Source: Rathayibacter sp. SW19 (GTDB lineage: Bacteria > Actinomycetota > Actinomycetes > Actinomycetales > Microbacteriaceae). Taken from it: a stretch of DNA of 64,000 bases. A model generated the notes under the pieces. The model was not told the DNA's origin. It saw nothing but the letters and a program-made list of their open reading frames with translations, and did no database searches. Made by a program: the position numbers and the translations under genes. The stretch is from the NCBI RefSeq assembly GCF_030866825.1, contig NZ_CP133020.1:3534001-3598000 (forward strand), given 5' to 3'. Below, in pieces: positions 59,030 through 64,000 of the stretch (position 1 is its first letter; every line of letters begins with the position of its first letter).

Positions 59030-59734
59030 TCACCCGATCGTTCGCCGTTTGATCGAATACAAGTGTTCGGGCCGCCCGGTGCTTCCGTAGCGCAACTCGA
59101 GCTTGATGATGTTGCTCTGCTCGAGTTGCGTGAGATAGCGCTGCGCCGTCGCGCGGCTGATGCCGATGTTGGCGGCGATCTGTGATGCTGAAAGGCTGGA
59201 TCCGCTGGCGGAGATCGCGTCGTAGACCAGTTGAAGCGTGGGTGCGAGATTGCCGAGCCCCGCGGCTTGGTGGGTTCGCGAAGGCGGCCGTAACAGATCG
59301 AACAGTCTGTTCACGTCGTCCTGAGTCGCCTCATCGGGCAACTCCGCGATATGCGCGTGCGCATCGCGGAAGGCAGTGAGCCGTTCGGCGAGCGCCGAGA
59401 AGCCGAACGGTTTGACCAGGTAGTGCACGGCTCCCAGCTGCACGGCGAGCCGAACCGTGGCAACATCGCTCGCGGCCGAGATCACGATCACGGCCGGTGG
59501 CGACGGCGTATCGAGGAGGGTTCGCACCACCTGAAGACCGTCGCCATCCGGAAGATAGACGTCCATGAGCACGAGGTCAGGCTGAGCAGACTCGGCCAGC
59601 GCAAGCGCATCCGTCGCCGTGTGCGCCTGCCCGACCACGCGGAAACCGGGGATGCGTTCAACGAAACCGACGTGAACGGATGCGACGCGATAGTCGTCGT
59701 CGACCACCAGCACGGTGAGCGGCTGGTCGGTCAT
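59030..59734 (-). CDS. CitB/DcuR-type response regulator
   Basis: This 234-residue regulator has a receiver with LVVDDDYRV, phospho-Asp in LVLMDVYLPDGDG, and Lys in HYLVKPFGF. The C-terminal DNA-binding half (ISASGSSLSASQIAANIGIS with RATAQRYLTQLEQSNIIKLE) is the CitT/DcuR-type HTH. Its start overlaps the kinase stop by 4 nt. It probably controls the divergent NitT/TauT transporter and perhaps the secreted-protein operon 170 bp downstream. Confidence 0.92.
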   Translation of the reverse strand: MTDQPLTVLVVDDDYRVASVHVGFVERIPGFRVVGQAHTATDALALAESAQPDLVLMDVYLPDGDGLQVVRTLLDTPSPPAVIVISAASDVATVRLAVQLGAVHYLVKPFGFSALAERLTAFRDAHAHIAELPDEATQDDVNRLFDLLRPPSRTHQAAGLGNLAPTLQLVYDAISASGSSLSASQIAANIGISRATAQRYLTQLEQSNIIKLELRYGSTGRPEHLYSIKRRTIG

Positions 59735-61338
59735 CGCGGGCGGTCCATGGAAAGAGCCGACGTTCGAGGCAGCACGACCGTGAACCTCGCACCCGCTCCG
59801 TCGGAGACGACGATCGACCCGCCGAGCTTGGCGACCGTGCTGTGCACCAGGGAAAGTCCGAGGCCGCTGTGCCGAGCAAGTGAACCGCGCTTGGTGGAAT
59901 AGCCGTCGCCGAATATCAGCTGCGAACTCCCAGACGGGATGCCTGGCCCGTTGTCTGCCACAACGACGCGCACCGATTCCGGCGACTCAACGACGCTCAC
60001 TTCGACACGACGCGGCGTTGGAGCACCGGCGAGCGCATCGAACGCGTTGTCGATCAGATTGCCGAGGATCGTCGTCAGCGCTTGCACGCGATCTGGCGCC
60101 TCGCCGAGATCCGTGTCGGCGGAGATCACGAGGTCGATGCCGCGCTCGTTGGCCTCTGCCGCCTTGCCCAACATCAACCCCACGATCTGCGGCGCGCCGA
60201 TGTGGGTTCGGAGCGCCTGGTCGAGATCCGCTGTGGTGCCACGGATTTCGTTGACGTATTGCAAAGCTTCGGCAGGACGCCCGAGTTCCAGTAGACCCGC
60301 GATCCCATGGATGCGGTTCGAGAACTCGTGCTGCTGCGCGCGCATCGACTCTGTAAAACTGCGTTCACCGTCGAGTTCGCGCGTCAACCCCTCGATATCC
60401 GTGCGATCACGCAACGTGACGACCGCGCCGTGCGCACGACCGCCGAGCTCGATGGGCATCCGGTTGATCACCAGGCAGTGATCATCGGTGACCGCCACCG
60501 CGTCCGTGACGATGCTCGTGCCGGCGAGGACATCGCGCAGGCTGCCCTCACCCAGCACGTCTTCCAGCCGGCGGCCGGAGGCATGGTCCGGCAGTCGCAG
60601 CAATCGCTGCGCCTCATCGTTGACGAGGCTGATCCGGCCTGCCGGATCGATGGCGATGACACCCTCACGGATGCCGTGCAGCGTCGCCTCACGCTCCTGC
60701 AGCAACCGTGCGATCTCATCCAGTTCCAGACCGAACGTCCTGCGTTTCAGCAGACTCGCAAGTGCGAACGACGCGAGTGCGCCGATTGCCAAGACGAGCA
60801 GGAACCAGCCCGCATACGACGGAAGCTCGGCGAGCAGTTCACCGGACACCGAGCTCTCCCGGATGCCTACGGAGACTTCTCCGGCCAGCGCGCCGCTCGG
60901 TGCGTACAGTGGCACGCGCGCGTTGGCGGTGGGACCGGTCGAGCCGGAGTCGATGCCCAGGTGCACCTTGCCGTCGCGCGCGACGAGCGGCTCGCTGACC
61001 TTCTGTCCGATCAAGGCGGGGTTGGGGTGGGAGTGCCGCACTCGATTCAGATCGATGACGACCACGTAGGCCGCACCGGCATGCCGGGCAGTCGCCGAGG
61101 CCAGCTGCTGCACCGTGCCGGCACAGCTTGCACCGCCGCCGCTGAGACATTCGCGGATGGTCGGGATTTCGGCGAACGTCTGAGCGATCGCAGCCGCACG
61201 GGCCTGATAGTCGTCATCGATGTGCTGCCGTGCGGTCTGAGCGACGAAGGCGAAGCCGACCGCCATCGACACCACGAGGATCACTAGCTGGGCCAGGAAG
61301 ATCTGGCTCGACAGTTTTCTGACCCATCGTCGCATCAC
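59731..61338 (-). CDS. CitA/DcuS-type sensor histidine kinase
   Basis: This 535-residue membrane kinase has membrane helix 1 at about 15-35, a periplasmic-type PAS (sCACHE) domain at 40-175, helix 2 at 180-200 (LLVLAIGALASFALASLL), a cytoplasmic PAS (residues 220-320, ISLVNDEAQRLLRLPD), the phospho-His in AQQHEFSNRIHGIAGLLEL, and HATPase motifs (ILGNLIDNAFDAL, VADNGPGIP, SGLGLSLVHS). These features match the citrate/C4-dicarboxylate kinase class, though the actual ligand may differ. It is adjacent to, and divergent from, the ABC transporter. Confidence 0.93.
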   Translation of the reverse strand: MMRRWVRKLSSQIFLAQLVILVVSMAVGFAFVAQTARQHIDDDYQARAAAIAQTFAEIPTIRECLSGGGASCAGTVQQLASATARHAGAAYVVVIDLNRVRHSHPNPALIGQKVSEPLVARDGKVHLGIDSGSTGPTANARVPLYAPSGALAGEVSVGIRESSVSGELLAELPSYAGWFLLVLAIGALASFALASLLKRRTFGLELDEIARLLQEREATLHGIREGVIAIDPAGRISLVNDEAQRLLRLPDHASGRRLEDVLGEGSLRDVLAGTSIVTDAVAVTDDHCLVINRMPIELGGRAHGAVVTLRDRTDIEGLTRELDGERSFTESMRAQQHEFSNRIHGIAGLLELGRPAEALQYVNEIRGTTADLDQALRTHIGAPQIVGLMLGKAAEANERGIDLVISADTDLGEAPDRVQALTTILGNLIDNAFDALAGAPTPRRVEVSVVESPESVRVVVADNGPGIPSGSSQLIFGDGYSTKRGSLARHSGLGLSLVHSTVAKLGGSIVVSDGAGARFTVVLPRTSALSMDRPR

Positions 61339-61373
61339 GATTCATTCTCTCAGCGCAGACATCCGAGCGCACG

Positions 61374-61428
61374 TGCGCAGAATGCGCAGAACGAGACGCA
61401 ATGCGCACAAAAGGCCAATGACGCACAA
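61374..61428. promoter_or_regulatory. Repeated TGCGCA-AA sites upstream of the NitT/TauT operon
   Basis: TGCGCAGAA at 61374 and again at 61383, TGCGCACAA at 61402, and TGACGCACAA at 61419 are direct repeats in the space between the kinase and transporter genes. They are candidate binding sites for the CitB-type regulator, with the 9-, 19- and about 18-bp offsets needed for tandem dimer binding. Confidence 0.5.
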
Positions 61429-61501
61429 GCGAGACACCGGCCGAATGTTGCGTGACGATGAGGAATCGCATTCGGCGAGAGACAGAGAGGTCTTCAGATC
61501 T

Positions 61502-62359
61502 ATGAGTGATCACAATCCCAATCGTGCACGCACCGCCATCGAACCGGCGGAGGATGCTGCGCGGATCGAAATCGTGGGGCTGACCAAGCGCTACCTCACG
61601 CCGAAAGGCGAAACGTTCACGGCCATCCGTGACGTGTCGCTCACCGTCGAACCCGGCCAGTTCTGCGCGATCGTCGGACCGACCGGCTGCGGCAAGTCAA
61701 CGACCCTTGCCCAGGTGTCCGGGCTGGAGAAGCCGAGCGGCGGATCGGTGAAAGTCGGCGGCCAGACCGTCGACGGCGTCACCAGCGGCGTCAGCTACAT
61801 GTTCCAAGCGGATTCCCTCTTCCCGTGGAAGACCGTACTGGGCAACGTGATGATCGGCCCGATCCTGCTCGGCACCCCCAAGCGCGAAGCCACTACGCTC
61901 GCCCTGGACTGGTTACGCCGCGTTGGTCTGACCGGCTTCGAAGACCGTTATCCGCACCAGCTCTCGGGCGGCATGCGCAAGCGCGTCGCGATGGCGGCCG
62001 CGCTGATCAACAACCCGCGAATCCTCCTGATGGATGAGCCGTTCGGCGCTCTCGACGTGCAGACCAAGGCGATCATGCAGACCGAACTGCTGCAGCTCTG
62101 GGAGGAGCTGCGCCCCTCCGTACTCTTCATCACTCACGATCTGGACGAAGCGGTGGCCCTGTCGGACCGCGTTGTGATCCTGACCAGCAGCCCCGGGTCG
62201 GTCAAAGACGTCTTCGACATCGATCTGCCCCGCCCACGCGGCGACGTGCAGGAGATCCGGCACGAAGCACGATTCCTCGAACTACAGGGACAGATCTGGA
62301 CTTCACTCAAAGACGAGGTCACGCGCGCATACGAAGAAACGGCAGGTAAAGCAGCATGA
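61502..62359 (+). CDS. NitT/TauT-family ABC transporter ATPase
   Basis: This 285-residue ATPase of a substrate importer has Walker A GPTGCGKSTT, signature LSGGMRKRVAMAAAL, Walker B ILLMDEPFGALD and H-loop THDLDEAVALSDRV. The FQADSLFPWKTV and RKRVAMA features match the SsuB/TauB/NrtD group. The ATG at 61502 (MSDHNPN) follows GAGAGG; the open frame extends 43 codons upstream through the repeat sites. First gene of the operon, with the permease overlapping by 4 nt. Confidence 0.93.
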   Translation: MSDHNPNRARTAIEPAEDAARIEIVGLTKRYLTPKGETFTAIRDVSLTVEPGQFCAIVGPTGCGKSTTLAQVSGLEKPSGGSVKVGGQTVDGVTSGVSYMFQADSLFPWKTVLGNVMIGPILLGTPKREATTLALDWLRRVGLTGFEDRYPHQLSGGMRKRVAMAAALINNPRILLMDEPFGALDVQTKAIMQTELLQLWEELRPSVLFITHDLDEAVALSDRVVILTSSPGSVKDVFDIDLPRPRGDVQEIRHEARFLELQGQIWTSLKDEVTRAYEETAGKAA

Positions 62360-63231
62360 CATCGATAACGCTCTCCGGCGCCCCCTCGCGCGAGAAAGAG
62401 AAAAGCGACGTGCAACTCACCGCACGCCGGGCGAGGACACGCCGCTCCGCCTGGGTCTGGTTCGGGCGCATCCTCGTCGCCGTCATCGTGATCGGCGGCT
62501 GGCAGTGGTTCACGACCGTCGGATGGGTCGACAAGTTCTTCTTCGGGCAGCCGTCGGCGATCTGGGACAGCCTCGTGCACCTGTTCACCGTCGGCACCGC
62601 CTTCGGAACGATCTGGGAGAACCTCGGCGTGACGGCCCAGGAAGCATTCCTCGGCTTCCTGCTGGGCACACTCGCTGGGGTGGTGATCGGCATCCTGTTC
62701 GGCTCCAACAAGTACCTCGCGACCGTGTTCGGCCCTTACATCAAGGCACTGAACTCGGTCCCTCGCATCGTGCTCGGGTCGATCTTCATCGTCGCGTTCG
62801 GCCTCGGAGTGTTTCCCAAAGTGCTGCTCGCAGCCGTACTCGTTTTCTTCGTCGTCTTCTTCAACGCGTTCCAGGGCGTGCGCGAAGCGGATCAGAACCT
62901 CATCGCGAATGTGCGGGTGCTCGGGGCGTCGCCGCTTCAAGTCGCACGTCACGTGACGATTCCGTCGGCGATGACCTGGATCATCGCCAGTCTTCACACC
63001 GCGTTCGGCTTCGCGATCATCGGTGCGCTCGTCGGCGAGGTGCTCGGCGCCCAGCACGGCGTCGGTCTGATCATCAGTCAGGCGCAGGGGAATTTCGACC
63101 CGAACACCGTGTTCGCCGCGATGGTGATCATGGCGGTGATCACTCTCGGGGCAGAGTATCTCCTCACCCTGTTGGAGCGCAGCCTGCTGAAGTGGCGTCC
63201 GCCGAGCCGCTCCGAAACGCAGGCGATCTGA
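62356..63231 (+). CDS. NitT/TauT-family ABC transporter permease
   Basis: This 291-residue permease has about six membrane helices and the conserved EAA-type loop (VREADQNLIANVRVLGASPLQV) that contacts the ATPase. N-terminal FGRILVAVIVIGGWQWFTT is the first helix. The start overlaps the ATPase stop (ATGA). Together with the following lipoprotein it makes a complete importer. Family members import nitrate, taurine, alkanesulfonates or thiamine precursors; the substrate is not determinable. Confidence 0.93.
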   Translation: MTSITLSGAPSREKEKSDVQLTARRARTRRSAWVWFGRILVAVIVIGGWQWFTTVGWVDKFFFGQPSAIWDSLVHLFTVGTAFGTIWENLGVTAQEAFLGFLLGTLAGVVIGILFGSNKYLATVFGPYIKALNSVPRIVLGSIFIVAFGLGVFPKVLLAAVLVFFVVFFNAFQGVREADQNLIANVRVLGASPLQVARHVTIPSAMTWIIASLHTAFGFAIIGALVGEVLGAQHGVGLIISQAQGNFDPNTVFAAMVIMAVITLGAEYLLTLLERSLLKWRPPSRSETQAI

Positions 63232-63311
63232 TGATCGGCCGAAACCTCAACCCGAACTCGCACTCAACTACCGGCCGAATCCCTCGGCGCCAACGAAAGG
63301 AACAACATCAC

Positions 63312-64000
63312 ATGAACAAGCGCACCCTCTGCGCGGTCGCGGTCACCGGAGCGCTCGCGCTCAGCCTGGCCGCCTGCAGCAGCAATTCTGGCGGATCCGG
63401 CAGTGCTGCCGGCGCCAATCTCTCCGCTGCGACCCCCACCGTGACCATGATGGTCGGCGGCATCGACAAGCAGATCTATCTGCCCTACCAGCTTGCGCAG
63501 AGCCTCGGCTACTACAAGAAGTACGGCGTGAACGTCCAACTCTCCACGGAGCAAAGCGGTGGGGTCGGCGCTGAGGAGGCGATGGCATCCGGGCAGGTCG
63601 ACCTGGCCGGCGCATGGTATGTGCACACGGTCGACTTCCAGTCCAAGGGCAAGGATGTGATCAATCTCGTTCAGCTCTCGGGCGCGCCCGGTGAACGCGA
63701 GATGTGCGGCACCAAAAGTGGCGTGCACTCCTCAGCCGACTTCGCCGGCAAAACGCTCGGCGTCACCGATCTCGGTTCCGGAACCGACGAGCTCACCCAA
63801 TTTCTCGCATCCCAGCACGGCATTTCGAGGACCGGGTATCACACGCTCGCCGTCGGCGACGGCTCAACGGCGATTGCGGCAATCCAGCGCGGTTCGGCCG
63901 ACTGCGTCATGACAACCCAGCCGACGGTCGGCGCGCTCACAACGAAGAAACTCGCCTACACGGCAGTCGACCTCGCCACGACGGCGGGTGCGACCAAGGC
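63312..64000 (+). CDS. NitT/TauT-family substrate-binding lipoprotein, N-terminal part (runs off window)
   Basis: I translated about 229 codons from an ATG at 63312 (AAAGGAAC upstream). The signal peptide ends in a lipobox LAAC. The mature part starts with VTMMVGGIDKQIYLPYQLAQ, LGYYKKYGVNVQLSTEQSGG, then EEAMASGQVDLAGAW, the SsuA/NMT1 pattern of an N-lobe. It is cut by the window edge. It is the receptor of the preceding ABC importer, delivering its ligand at the outer membrane face. Substrate unknown. Confidence 0.92.
   Translation, partial: MNKRTLCAVAVTGALALSLAACSSNSGGSGSAAGANLSAATPTVTMMVGGIDKQIYLPYQLAQSLGYYKKYGVNVQLSTEQSGGVGAEEAMASGQVDLAGAWYVHTVDFQSKGKDVINLVQLSGAPGEREMCGTKSGVHSSADFAGKTLGVTDLGSGTDELTQFLASQHGISRTGYHTLAVGDGSTAIAAIQRGSADCVMTTQPTVGALTTKKLAYTAVDLATTAGATK

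Overview
High-GC actinobacterial chromosome, most likely Microbacteriaceae (Leifsonia/Humibacter-like). The indications are high GC with many GTG starts, a DUF222/HNH (13E12-type) gene, mycothiol-type DinB enzymes, DUF445 and DUF4349 proteins, CitAB-type two-component regulation, and dispersed GGTCGAG...CGAGACC hairpin repeats. No rRNA, tRNA, CRISPR array, prophage or complete insertion sequence was seen.

Layout. 0-5.2 kb: end of an amino-acid ABC transporter operon, then a class I ribonucleotide reductase operon read leftwards (nrdA, a tiny ORF carrying the missing CxxC tail, nrdB) from a promoter overlapped by two NrdR boxes. NrdB has the class Ic residues (Glu for the first metal ligand, Phe for the radical Tyr). 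5.2-16.8 kb: MFS, flavin and aldo-keto reductases, a five-copy 54-bp repeat array, a DUF4349 lipoprotein, an acyl-CoA dehydrogenase-like enzyme, a ParD-like/zeta-like toxin-antitoxin pair, a kinase-fold phosphotransferase, a START-MarR-deacetylase operon, and DUF445. 16.8-25.6 kb: a large LuxR ATPase regulator coupled to a small LuxR protein, a lipoprotein with a Lon-type Ser-Lys protease domain, two membrane proteins, and a RecQ helicase with a C-terminal phosphoribosyltransferase-like domain. 25.7-31 kb: two export modules (MacB-like ABC with TetR; DHA2 MFS with a decayed TetR) and a VOC protein. 31-38.5 kb: Fpg/Nei glycosylase, a secreted multicopper oxidase plus bicovalent-type FAD oxidase, GNAT, a TetR-DinB pair, an NTF2-like protein, and a RelE/Phd toxin-antitoxin. 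38.5-51.7 kb: DUF222-HNH, NarL-type two-component system, unknown proteins, AlkA-like glycosylase, a broken GlxA-type regulator beside an FAD oxidoreductase, a divergent pair of citrate synthase-fold proteins (one fused to a DNA-binding domain), and a 5'-3' exonuclease. 51.7-64 kb: a second LuxR ATPase, a 1225-residue secreted protein coupled to a small LSDTG wall-anchored protein, and a CitAB-type two-component system divergent from a NitT/TauT-type ABC transporter whose binding protein runs off the window.

Genes that appear to work together: the nrd operon under NrdR; the TetR-DinB pair under a three-half-site operator; the multicopper oxidase and FAD oxidase as an extracytoplasmic redox pair; the paired citrate synthase homologues around shared ATCAA/TTGAT palindromes; and the CitAB system facing the NitT/TauT transporter across repeated TGCGCA-AA sites. 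Several starts (10328, 12710, 12513, 38428) have TANNNT 6-7 nt upstream and are probably leaderless. Start choices were made by eye from ribosome-binding sites and family N-termini.
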